Assembly (NCBI GenBank): GCA_016795365.1
Contig: JAEUHN010000001.1
Span: 186,001 to 250,000, forward strand
Direction of reading: 5' to 3'
DNA from: Verrucomicrobiaceae bacterium
GTDB taxonomy: Bacteria; Verrucomicrobiota; Verrucomicrobiia; Verrucomicrobiales; Verrucomicrobiaceae
DNA: 64,000 nucleotides
A model generated the notes under the pieces. It saw nothing but the letters and a program-made list of their open reading frames with translations. It was not told where the DNA came from and searched no databases. Positions 1 to 7,889 of this stretch are shown in pieces. The first letter of the stretch is position 1, and each line of letters opens with the position of its first letter. Made by a program: the position numbers and the translations under genes.

Positions 1-432
1 CCCATCATCATCATGATCCTGGGCACGCTGGGGCTTGGCGTGGCCATGGACAAGACCGGCGCAGCCAAGACCATCGTTCATTACCTCATGGAAGTGGTGG
101 GCACCTGGGACAAGAGTCTCATCGTTTCCGCCGTGCTGCTGCTGAGCATCGTGCTCACCGAACTGCTGAGCAACAACGCCGTCGCCGCCCTGCTCACGCC
201 ACTCGCGATTCAACTCGGCGCGGATCTCGGGTGCGATCCACGTCCTTTCATCGTTGCCGTGATGGCGGGTGCCAGCATCGGGTTTGCGATTCCCGCGGGC
301 TATCAGACGCACATGCTGGTTTACAGCGCGGGCGGCTACAAATTCAGCGACTTCTTCCGCATCGGCCTGGTGATGGACTTGATCTGCTGGGTGCTGGGAT
401 CGATCGCAATCCCGCTCATCTGGCCGGTGTGA
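1..432 (+). CDS. SLC13/DASS-type anion permease, C-terminal fragment
   Basis: Reading frame 1 is open from the first base of the window, so the start lies outside. The visible 143 residues hold about four hydrophobic segments. The stretch LLSNNAVAALLTPLAI, followed by ASIGFAIPAGYQTHMLVYSAGGY, matches the second conserved SNNAxAxLxxPIA / PxGYQTNxMVYxPGGY block of SLC13 (DASS) sodium/anion or sulfate/dicarboxylate carriers. In this family the block forms part of the substrate and sodium site in the inner membrane. The substrate cannot be told from the fragment. The stop overlaps the 3' end of the convergent glycosyltransferase gene by 17 bases. Confidence 0.8.
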   Translation, partial: PIIIMILGTLGLGVAMDKTGAAKTIVHYLMEVVGTWDKSLIVSAVLLLSIVLTELLSNNAVAALLTPLAIQLGADLGCDPRPFIVAVMAGASIGFAIPAGYQTHMLVYSAGGYKFSDFFRIGLVMDLICWVLGSIAIPLIWPV

Positions 433-1573
433 CGAGGCGCATCGCGTCATCATAGACGGCCTCCAGCTTGGCGATCTGCGCGGTGCTCTCGAACTGCTCG
501 CGCACATCCGCAGCGGCGGCCTCGCTCATCGTTGGCCAGAGTCCGCCCGTGAGCTTCAACATCGAATCGAAGAGTCCGTCCACATCGCGTTCGGGCACGA
601 GCAGACCAGTCACACCGTTGCGCACAGCCTCAGGGATGCCGCCGTGCAAGGTGGCGATCACGGGCAAGCCCGTGGCCATGGCTTCCAGCATGGCGTTCGG
701 AATGCCCTCCTGGTTGCCATCCTCGGTGATGCGACTCGGATGGATGAAGAGATGCGATTCGTGGTAGAGCTGGCACAACGCGCCCCCCTTCAAGAATCCG
801 GCAAAGGTGACGTTGTTCGCGAGCCCTAGTTCATCGCGGAGCTTGGTCAAGGGATCGAGCAAAGGCCCCTCGCCAGCGATCGTGAAATGCGCGGTGGGAT
901 TGATCTTCACGAAGCGGGCGAAAGCATGGAGCGCATCGTCCAGCCCCTTCTTCTCGATCAGGCGGCAGGCCTGCACGAAGCGCCACGAACCATCCGCCGG
1001 AGCGATGCGTGCAATCTTGGTAAACTGATCCATCGGAATGCCCGTGCGATTCACACGCAGCTTGGATTCGGGGCAGCCAAGTTCGCGCAGGCGATCGAGC
1101 AGCGAGTTTGATCGAGCGAGCACCAGCGTGGTGGTTTGCAGCAGTTCTCGCAGGCGCGGTTCATAGCTGGGATCGTGCGCGCGAGCCTGCACGTCCATGC
1201 CGTGGAAGGAGACGACGCTCGGCCCTGGCCAGCGCTTGAGAAACGGCAGCAAATGCACGCCCGTGTGGCCGAAGTAAACGTGCAGCACATCGGCATGACG
1301 ACGCTCCAGGATCTTCGCCAGCACACCATACTCGCCGCGATAAACGATGGGGGGCTCGCGCTTGATATACTTGAGCCAGAAACGCCGGATGAAGTTGCTG
1401 CGCACAGCGGGAGCCAGCTCCACGGCACCATCGGGCATGGGGTAGAGGTCCTCGCACTTGCGCTCCTTCGTAATCACAAAGGTCTGCCATGCCCGCAGTC
1501 CGGTGATCTGCCGGTAGATGTGCAGCATCTCAGGCTTCAGAAACGTGGTGCAGTAGCTTGCGACGGTGGGCAT
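416..1573 (-). CDS. GT4-type glycosyltransferase
   Basis: A 385-residue cytoplasmic or membrane-peripheral glycosyltransferase of GT-B fold. The N-terminal half includes the acceptor-side region (VYFGHTGVHLLPFLKRW, a colanic-acid WcaL/AmsK-like pattern). The C-terminal half carries the GT4 E-x7-E signature EGIPNAMLEAMATGLPV at about residue 290, the nucleotide-sugar site. It probably acts in lipopolysaccharide or exopolysaccharide assembly; the sugar is unknown. The gene starts 27 bases after the obgE stop on the same strand, so it may be cotranscribed with obgE. The start was taken at the ATG before PTVASYCTTFL; no Shine-Dalgarno is visible. Confidence 0.85.
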   Translation of the reverse strand: MPTVASYCTTFLKPEMLHIYRQITGLRAWQTFVITKERKCEDLYPMPDGAVELAPAVRSNFIRRFWLKYIKREPPIVYRGEYGVLAKILERRHADVLHVYFGHTGVHLLPFLKRWPGPSVVSFHGMDVQARAHDPSYEPRLRELLQTTTLVLARSNSLLDRLRELGCPESKLRVNRTGIPMDQFTKIARIAPADGSWRFVQACRLIEKKGLDDALHAFARFVKINPTAHFTIAGEGPLLDPLTKLRDELGLANNVTFAGFLKGGALCQLYHESHLFIHPSRITEDGNQEGIPNAMLEAMATGLPVIATLHGGIPEAVRNGVTGLLVPERDVDGLFDSMLKLTGGLWPTMSEAAAADVREQFESTAQIAKLEAVYDDAMRLVTPAR

Positions 1574-1600
1574 GGGACACGTCCTGAGTCTGGCAGCTTC

Positions 1601-2647
1601 CTACATCGTGCCATGCACCGACATCTCGCCGATGCGCTGATCGAGGTAGGTCTTGAACTCATCAATGCCTTCGCCCGTGTCGGCTGAGATGGCGATGAGC
1701 TTGATGCGTTTGAAGCGCTCCTTGAGGCGGGCAATGTTCTCGGCGGCCTCGGGCAGATCGATCTTGTTGGCAACGATGAACCAGTGACGCTTCGACAGCT
1801 CCGTGGAGTAGAGTTTCACCTCGGTGCGCAGCGTCTCGATGTCTGCCACCGGATCACGCCCTTCGCTGCCTGCGGCATCGACGACGAAGATCAGACTGCG
1901 GCAGCGCATGATGTGACGCAGGAAGTCATGGCCCAGGCCGATGTTCTGGCTGGCACCTTCGATGAGCCCAGGAATGTCCGCCATGGTGCCACGGCGGAAG
2001 TTGCCAAACTCGATCACGCCCACCATGGGTTGCAGCGTGGTGAAGGGATAGTTCGCGATCTTCGGACGGGCTGCCGAGACACGGGAGAGCAACGTCGATT
2101 TGCCAGCATTGGGCAGGCCTACAAGGCCGACATCCGCGATGCTGCGCAGCTCGAAGTGAAAGCGACCTTCCTCGCCCGGTGTGCCTTCTTCAAACTCGCG
2201 CGGAGCCTGATGCGTGGAGGATTTGAAATGGACGTTGCCACGGCCACCCTTGCCCCCTTTGCAGAGCACGAAGTCCTGCCCGATCTCCGTGAGATCCGCG
2301 AAAGGCTCCGCCACTTCCTCCACCTCGCCGGTCTCTTCATTGAAGCGCTCGACGATGCGGCTGATGCTCAGGCCCGGAGGAACCCGGTAGATCGCGTCCT
2401 CGCCCGATCGCCCGGTCTTTTGGTTGTCGCGACCGCCATTGCCATCTTCGGCGACGAGCTTGCCGTTGAAGAAGAAGTTGCGCAGCGAGTTGGTGCTCGG
2501 GTCCACACGTAGAATCACATCGCCACCACGTCCGCCATCACCGCCATCGGGACCACCTTTGGGCCGGAACTTGCCGCGATGGAAATGCATGGAGCCATCA
2601 CCACCTTTGCCAGCACGGGCATACACTTTGATTTGATCGACGAACAT
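1601..2647 (-). CDS. obgE: Obg family GTPase ObgE/CgtA
   Basis: A 348-residue Obg GTPase, the ribosome-associated essential GTPase linked to 50S maturation and stress control. Residues 1-158 form the glycine-rich Obg fold (repeated GGxGG, for example KGGPDGGDGGRGGD). The G domain follows, with G1 GLPNAGKST near residue 172, G3 DIPGLIEGA, G4 NKID and G5 ISADTGEGI. The chain ends soon after the G domain, so the C-terminal OCT extension of Gram-positive Obg is absent. It lies 68 bases downstream of hisS on the same strand. Confidence 0.96.
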   Translation of the reverse strand: MFVDQIKVYARAGKGGDGSMHFHRGKFRPKGGPDGGDGGRGGDVILRVDPSTNSLRNFFFNGKLVAEDGNGGRDNQKTGRSGEDAIYRVPPGLSISRIVERFNEETGEVEEVAEPFADLTEIGQDFVLCKGGKGGRGNVHFKSSTHQAPREFEEGTPGEEGRFHFELRSIADVGLVGLPNAGKSTLLSRVSAARPKIANYPFTTLQPMVGVIEFGNFRRGTMADIPGLIEGASQNIGLGHDFLRHIMRCRSLIFVVDAAGSEGRDPVADIETLRTEVKLYSTELSKRHWFIVANKIDLPEAAENIARLKERFKRIKLIAISADTGEGIDEFKTYLDQRIGEMSVHGTM

Positions 2648-2715
2648 GGAGGGGGGAGCTAGGAGCTAAGAGCGAAGAGGTGGAGACGGAGGGAGCGAGT
2701 GGCGTTGCGCAGATT

Positions 2716-4029
2716 CTATGCTCTTGGCTCTTCGCTGTTGGCAGCGATGAGCGGCCCATAAGCGGGCTGTTGCAGCAACCTCTGCACATGGGCGGCGAGC
2801 GTGGCGGCGGGGACGTTTTCCTGCTGGCGATTGTGCAGATTCTTCACGACCACCTCGGGATACTCGGACCCAAAGATCAGGGCGCAGCGGGCTTTGGCGT
2901 TCTCGGCGGCCTGGAGCTGCTTGTTCATCTTCGTGGCGCTGAAGCTGTATTCCACGCGCACGCCAGCCTCGCGAAGGTCCTGCACGGCGCGCAAGGCGTG
3001 ACCGCGCTGGGCTTCGTCGGCGACGATCACGAAGACATCGGCTCCGAACGCGGCGGCCATGTGGTCCATGATGCCGCGCTGGGCTCCAGGAGTCTTCTTG
3101 AGCAGGATGCCCAGCACCACATCACCCATGGCGAACCCAGCTGATGGCAGATCGACGTGGCCATCGGTCATGAGCGCGCAGAGCTTGTCATAACGTCCAC
3201 CACCAGCGACGGCGCGGAGCCCATGCTTGAGATCAAAGACTTCAAACACGGTGCTGGTGTAGTAGGCGAGGCCGCGCACGATGCTGGCGTCGATCTTCAC
3301 AAACTGCCAGAGACCACGTGCCGTGAGGTTGGCGCGCAACTCCGCGAAGGCAGGATGATCCTCGTTGGTGCTGTCCATGAAGGCACGGACGACGCCAAGC
3401 GAGAGGCCGATGGCTTCGAGCTTCTGCGCGGTCTCCTCGGGGCGGGCGCGCTCGATCTTGTCGATGATCTGAAGGAAGACACCGGTGTGCTTCTCGTCGA
3501 TGCCGTTGTCCTTGAGGAAGTCGTTCCAGATGGTGCGGTTGCTCAGGCGGACGGCGAAGTCGCCTTCACGAATGCCAAACTCGCGGGTCACATCGATCGC
3601 CAGCGCGACCAGCTCGGCATCGGCTCCGGGGGAGTCATCGCCGATGATGTCCGCATTGAATTGAATGAACTCGCGTCCCCTTCCCTCCTGGGGCTCCTCG
3701 TAACGGAAGCACGAGCCGATCTGGAACCACTTGATGGGCTTCTTGAAATCACGATGACGTGCCGTGACCATGCGGGCGAGCGAGGGTGTCACCTCCGGGC
3801 GCATCGAGATTTCGCGGTCAGCCTTGTCCAGGAAACAGTAAAGCTGCGCGGTGATCTCATCGCCGCTCTTCTTGCGGAAGAGGTCGGTGCTTTCCAAAAC
3901 CGGACCCTCATACTCCATGAACCCGTAGCGCCGCGCGACGCGACGCCAGGTGTCGAGGATGTAGTTTCGCATCGCGCACTCTTCAGGGAAGAAGTCGCGG
4001 AAGCCTTTCACTGTGCGGAATCCAGCCAT
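2716..4029 (-). CDS. hisS: Histidyl-tRNA synthetase
   Basis: A 437-residue class II aminoacyl-tRNA synthetase that charges tRNA-His. The N-terminal GFRDFFPEE and motif 1 region is followed by motif 2 (FRYEEPQEGRGREFIQFNAD), the histidine-specific GLAYYTSTVFE block and GGGRYDKL. The C-terminal ~100 residues resemble the HGTP anticodon-binding domain (VFVIVADEAQRGHALRAV). Length is normal for the family. The last codons overlap an inverted sequence (CTCTTCGCT near 2730 against AGCGAAGAG near 2670) that could form a stem across the hisS-obgE gap; this is weak. No Shine-Dalgarno precedes the ATG. Confidence 0.96.
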   Translation of the reverse strand: MAGFRTVKGFRDFFPEECAMRNYILDTWRRVARRYGFMEYEGPVLESTDLFRKKSGDEITAQLYCFLDKADREISMRPEVTPSLARMVTARHRDFKKPIKWFQIGSCFRYEEPQEGRGREFIQFNADIIGDDSPGADAELVALAIDVTREFGIREGDFAVRLSNRTIWNDFLKDNGIDEKHTGVFLQIIDKIERARPEETAQKLEAIGLSLGVVRAFMDSTNEDHPAFAELRANLTARGLWQFVKIDASIVRGLAYYTSTVFEVFDLKHGLRAVAGGGRYDKLCALMTDGHVDLPSAGFAMGDVVLGILLKKTPGAQRGIMDHMAAAFGADVFVIVADEAQRGHALRAVQDLREAGVRVEYSFSATKMNKQLQAAENAKARCALIFGSEYPEVVVKNLHNRQQENVPAATLAAHVQRLLQQPAYGPLIAANSEEPRA

Positions 4030-4090
4030 AATTCAGGGGGCGTGAGTAGTGCCCCCTGGCAGGGCGAAAGCAAATGAAAAGCCCGGACCG

Positions 4091-5257
4091 CTACTTCGCC
4101 GCCTTGAGCGCCTGCTGGATGTCATTCCAGAGGTCCTCCACGTGCTCAATGCCCACCGAAAAGCGCACAACGCCATCAGTGATGCCCACGGACTCGCGCA
4201 CCTCCTTCGGGATGCTAGCGTGCGTCATCGTCGCCGGATGGCAGATGAGCGACTCGATGCCCCCGAGGCTCTCCGCCTGGGTGAAGAGATGCAGCTTGGT
4301 CATGAACTTCATCGTCTTCGCTGTGCTCAGCCCGAGATCCGCCACGATCAACCCGCTGCCACCGCTCATCTGCTTGGTCGCGATCTTGTATTGCGGATGC
4401 GACTTGAGGAAGGGATAACGCACCCACTTGATGCCCTTGGTTTTCTCCAACCGGGTGGCGAGTTCCAACGCGTTCGCACTGTGCCGCTCCATGCGCAGAT
4501 TCATCGTCTTGATCCCACGTGAGACCAGCCAGGCATCGAAGGGCGAGGGCTGCAAACCGAGCGCCTTCTGGGCAAAGATCATCTTCTCCTGCCACTCGTC
4601 GTCATTGCTGCACACAGCACCGCCGAGCGCATCGCTGTGACCATTCGAATACTTCGTCGTGCTGATGAGCGAGAGGTGCGCTCCGAGTTCGATCGGGCGC
4701 TGGAGAAAGGCGGAGGCAAAGGTGTTGTCCACCACCACCGTGGAGCCCGCAGCCCGCGCCAGTTTCGAGATGGCCGCGATGTCGATGCACTTGAGCAGCG
4801 GGTTCGTCGGCGACTCGATCCACACAAGCGTTGGCTTCAGTTGCTTGATCAGCGGGAAGTTCGCTTCGTTGGCGAAGTTCACATACTTCACCTTCACACC
4901 AAACTTCTCGAACACCCGCGCGAACAGCCGGTAGGTGCAGCCATAGACGTTCTCTTCGGCGAGGACGAGGTCGCCGCTCTTCAAGGTGGAGGCCACCGCC
5001 GTGATCGCAGACACACCGCTGGCGAAGACTGTGCAGTGCTTTGCGCCTTCGAGGGAGGCGAGCGTGTTTTGCAGGTTGCGGAAGTTCGGCGAACCCGAGC
5101 GCGTGTAGTCGAAGCCGCCCGGGTTCCCCGTCTCGAACGTCGAGGTCAGATACACCGGAGGAATCACTGCCCCCGTTTGATCACGCCAGTCCTGACCGAC
5201 GTGAATGGCGCGGGTTTCGAAACGAGAATCGGGCGAGAGGGATGAGTCATCTTTCAT
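4091..5257 (-). CDS. Cys/Met metabolism PLP enzyme (cystathionine gamma-synthase/lyase family)
   Basis: A 388-residue transsulfuration enzyme of PLP fold type I. The family includes cystathionine gamma-synthase, cystathionine beta/gamma-lyase and methionine gamma-lyase. Visible features are YTRSGSPNFRNLQ (substrate and PLP-phosphate contact), SGVSAITAV, the VVDNTFASAFLQRPIELGAH block, the PLP lysine in STTKYSNGHSD near residue 203, and SLGGIESLICHPATMTH near the C terminus. The last block is typical of the whole family, so the exact reaction cannot be fixed from sequence. The lack of neighbouring methionine genes gives no help. It lies 61 bases upstream of hisS on the same strand. Confidence 0.92.
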   Translation of the reverse strand: MKDDSSLSPDSRFETRAIHVGQDWRDQTGAVIPPVYLTSTFETGNPGGFDYTRSGSPNFRNLQNTLASLEGAKHCTVFASGVSAITAVASTLKSGDLVLAEENVYGCTYRLFARVFEKFGVKVKYVNFANEANFPLIKQLKPTLVWIESPTNPLLKCIDIAAISKLARAAGSTVVVDNTFASAFLQRPIELGAHLSLISTTKYSNGHSDALGGAVCSNDDEWQEKMIFAQKALGLQPSPFDAWLVSRGIKTMNLRMERHSANALELATRLEKTKGIKWVRYPFLKSHPQYKIATKQMSGGSGLIVADLGLSTAKTMKFMTKLHLFTQAESLGGIESLICHPATMTHASIPKEVRESVGITDGVVRFSVGIEHVEDLWNDIQQALKAAK

Positions 5258-5341
5258 CGCCGCACTCTAGAACGACCTTCCACTTCGTAAACTGGTAGAA
5301 CGCTCTCCCGCACTGGGGTCCTCAGCCAATCAAAGGCCTCT

Positions 5342-5599
5342 TCAGGGCACCCTGTCCTCATCGTCTTTGTTACAGAGACGACGACGCGCCGCCTGGAGCA
5401 AACCCGCGTAGTCAGGATCGAAGGGCTCCACCAACTGCTTCTCGAGCAGACAGACCAAGTTCTCCAAGGCCCGCTTCTCGGCCTCGTCCTCCACCCGCCA
5501 TTCATCGGAGTCACTGGAGCGCGACAAAAACTCGAACAGCACCAAAGCTTCGTCAGGCATCAGTCGAATCTCGACGTCGTTGGGTGGAGTTGCGGGCAT
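5342..5599 (-). CDS. Small conserved-looking hypothetical protein (85 aa)
   Basis: The predicted protein is acidic and soluble, with the pattern VEIRLMPDEALVLFEFLSR, then an alpha-helical stretch (EDEAEKRALENLVCLLEKQL) and FDPDYAGLLQAARRRL. From memory, Planctomycetes and Verrucomicrobiota have short proteins with the same 'L.PDEALVLFEWLSR ... EP..PDY..LL..AR' layout and no assigned function. That recollection is the main support that it is a real gene. No signal peptide or membrane segment is visible. It lies 84 bases upstream of the transsulfuration gene on the same strand. Confidence 0.6.
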   Translation of the reverse strand: MPATPPNDVEIRLMPDEALVLFEFLSRSSDSDEWRVEDEAEKRALENLVCLLEKQLVEPFDPDYAGLLQAARRRLCNKDDEDRVP

Positions 5600-5806
5600 C
5601 GGATGAGATTCACTAAGCGTCCAAGCTCTGGCAATGGCGAGCGCAATACGCTGCTGAAACGACAGACTCGTTACGAGTCATTGCCGCCGGCGTTTCGTTC
5701 GGCTTTGTCTTGCCGTATATCATCGTAGTCATGCGCTTCGATTCGCCATGATGGCACGAGAAGATCATCGCTTCCGTGGCGCACGAGAAGCGACGGCGCC
5801 ATGTGA

Positions 5807-6994
5807 CTAATTCGGCACCACACGCCAGGCCTTGCCCATCCAGTCGAGGGCGATGATCTCATGGTTGGCGTCTTCGCAAAACGCAGTGGGCTTGAAGCCG
5901 ACGTTCTTCGACTTCTTGTCGTTAGGATCGAGCTGGGGGCCTTGGAGCACGGTGTTGCTGACCACCTTCTTCGCCGCCTTGTCATACTTCAGCGCCCAGA
6001 TGGAGCCGTAGCCCCAGTCGCCGTAGATGTAGCTGCCGACGAGGGCGGGGAACTGGGTGCCGCGATAGACAAAGCCACCGGTGATGCTGATGCCCTGGGT
6101 GTGATCGTAGGCGAAGATGGGATCGACGAACGTGGTGCCCTCGGGTGGCATATCGAGACGTCCGGGATAGTTGACCGCGCCTTCACGGAAGCTCCAGCCG
6201 TAGTTCCCGCCCTTCACGATGAAATTGATCTCCTCGAAGAGTTCCTGACCTACATCAGCAAGCCAGAGAGTGCCTTCAGCATCGAAGCTCATGCCCCAGG
6301 GGTTTCTCATGCCGAGCGCGAAGATCTCTTCACGCTTCGCCTCCTGGCCGGCAAAGGGATTGTCCGCCGGGATGCCGTAGGCGCGACTGCCTTGGGTGCG
6401 ATCCACGTCGATGCGCAGGATCTTGGCATTGAGCACGAAGGGATTCTGCGCGTGGCGCAGCGGGTCGCCGCCTGGCTTGCCACCCCCATCGCCGAGAGCG
6501 ATGTAGAGGAAGCCATCAGGACCAAAGGCGAGGTTTCCCGAATGGTGGTTCCAATACGGGGCCGGCACTTCGAGCAGCACGCGCTCGGTGGGATCGGCCT
6601 TGTCGGGGTTGTCCTTCGAGACGTGATACTCGGCATACACCGTGCGCTTCAGGTCCTGGGCGCTGTGCGCGACGTAGAACTTGCCGTTCTCCTTGAACTT
6701 CGGATGGAAGGCGAAGCCCACGAGGCCTTCCTCAAACTTGCCGTCCTTGGCCTCCATGCCGATGCCGGTGAGATCGAGGAACACCTTCGCCTCCGCGCTG
6801 GACTCGTCCTTGGGGAGGATCACCACCAGCCCGCGCTGCTGCACGAGGAACTGCCGCCCAGTGCCGTCAGGTGCGACGACGAGGGTGATGGGCTTGTCGA
6901 TGGTCACATTTGGCCACGCGGGAGCGAGCTTGATGCCTTCCGCTGAAAGCAACGAGGTGGCAGCAAGGCTGAGAAGGAGGGCGAGCTTGTTCAT
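5807..6994 (-). CDS. Secreted PQQ-type glucose/sorbosone dehydrogenase-like beta-propeller
   Basis: A 395-residue exported protein. The chosen ATG at 6994 gives a clean signal peptide (MNKLALLLSLAATSLLSAEG); the frame also extends nine codons upstream to 7021. The body matches the soluble glucose/sorbosone dehydrogenase (GSDH) six-bladed propeller: EGLVGFAFHPKF, then HHSGNLAFGPDGFLYIALGD and GMRNPWGMSFD. These are the PQQ/calcium-binding face motifs of the family. Verrucomicrobiota and Planctomycetes carry many such proteins, mostly uncharacterised, and PQQ binding is only inferred. It follows an ECF sigma gene by 45 bases on the same strand. Confidence 0.85.
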   Translation of the reverse strand: MNKLALLLSLAATSLLSAEGIKLAPAWPNVTIDKPITLVVAPDGTGRQFLVQQRGLVVILPKDESSAEAKVFLDLTGIGMEAKDGKFEEGLVGFAFHPKFKENGKFYVAHSAQDLKRTVYAEYHVSKDNPDKADPTERVLLEVPAPYWNHHSGNLAFGPDGFLYIALGDGGGKPGGDPLRHAQNPFVLNAKILRIDVDRTQGSRAYGIPADNPFAGQEAKREEIFALGMRNPWGMSFDAEGTLWLADVGQELFEEINFIVKGGNYGWSFREGAVNYPGRLDMPPEGTTFVDPIFAYDHTQGISITGGFVYRGTQFPALVGSYIYGDWGYGSIWALKYDKAAKKVVSNTVLQGPQLDPNDKKSKNVGFKPTAFCEDANHEIIALDWMGKAWRVVPN

Positions 6995-7039
6995 GGAGGC
7001 CGCGATCTTGGCAGAGAGCACCAGTCCAGCGCAAGCCCC

Positions 7040-7798
7040 TTATGAAGCGATGCAACCCAGCAGGTAACGAAGCTCGTCCTGCACGGCAGCATCGCTGTCC
7101 ACCAGTTCACGCAGCTCTTCACGGACGATCTCAGTGAAGCGCTTGCGAAGGCGAAACACGGCTGACTTCACGGCCTGAACGGTGAGGCCCAGCTTGGCCG
7201 CGGCTTCCTCCATGGGCAAATCTCCGCGAGCACCGGAGACGAAGGGCTGGAGCACCTCGAAGCGTTTTGCCGAGGCCTCGCCTTCGTATTCGGAGCGCAG
7301 TTTTTGGAGAGCGCGATCGAGCAGAGTGAGAGCCCACAGACGATCGAAATGCTCTTCGGGTGTGCCGCTGACATCGGTCAACTCACGAGCGTAACGGGCC
7401 TCCGCCTCATCAGCATCCACGTCGAGGGGGAGAAGGCGTGCGCCGCCACCGCGCTTGAGCCGCTGGTCGTGACGATGCTGGCGGGCGACGAAGTTGTGCA
7501 GGCAGCTCATGAGGAAGGTGCGGAACTGCCCGCGCTCAGGGTCCGCTTTGCTGAAGGTGCTCTGCTCCAGCACCTCTTCGAAGAAACCCTGCACCAGGTC
7601 CTCGGCGGCATGAGGATCATAGCCTCGACCGCGAAGATACCCGAAGAGGGGCAGCCAGTAGGCCTGACACAATTCACCCAAGGCCTCGACACTGCCACGA
7701 TCGCCCGTCTTCTGCGCGTGCAGGACCAAGCTCCAACGCGTGGGCGCGAATTGCTTCGGACGTTCAGTGGACTTTTGACGGCTGGATTTCCCTGGCAT
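7040..7798 (-). CDS. ECF-type RNA polymerase sigma factor (PTRWSLV class)
   Basis: A 252-residue sigma-70 family factor, taken from the ATG at 7798; the frame extends 19 codons further to 7855 without family-like sequence. It opens with FAPTRWSLVLHAQ. Region 2 is HAAEDLVQGFFEEVL with RGQFRTFLMSCLHNFVARQ. A linker with KRGGG and an acidic segment follows, then a region 4 helix-turn-helix (MEEAAAKLGLTVQAVKSAVFRLRKRF). This large ECF class is typical of Planctomycetes and Verrucomicrobiota, where it is often next to a Ser/Thr kinase gene. No kinase is nearby here, so its regulator is not evident. Confidence 0.9.
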   Translation of the reverse strand: MPGKSSRQKSTERPKQFAPTRWSLVLHAQKTGDRGSVEALGELCQAYWLPLFGYLRGRGYDPHAAEDLVQGFFEEVLEQSTFSKADPERGQFRTFLMSCLHNFVARQHRHDQRLKRGGGARLLPLDVDADEAEARYARELTDVSGTPEEHFDRLWALTLLDRALQKLRSEYEGEASAKRFEVLQPFVSGARGDLPMEEAAAKLGLTVQAVKSAVFRLRKRFTEIVREELRELVDSDAAVQDELRYLLGCIAS

Positions 7799-7889
7799 GA
7801 CGGTGCGAAGGTTAGCAGCTATCTCTACGTCGCCAAGGTGATTGACGACGGTCATGAAACCTCAAACGAGCTGCCCGTCATCCATCAGG

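Noticed and set aside
2648-2760. Imperfect inverted sequence in the hisS-obgE gap as a terminator
   Set aside because: Only 9 bases pair perfectly, the loop is ~50 bases, one arm is hisS coding sequence, and no U-tract follows.
5258-5341. SAM riboswitch upstream of the transsulfuration gene
   Set aside because: The gap is only 84 bases and shows no SAM-I/II-like stem pattern or conserved core.
5671-5802. 43-residue minus-strand frame just after the PQQ-type dehydrogenase gene, ending in a perfect GACTCGT-T-ACGAGTC palindrome
   Set aside because: No start signal, no recognisable motif and very short. It could be a small gene, but evidence is too thin to list it. The palindrome (5665-5679) has no U-tract and is not a clear terminator.
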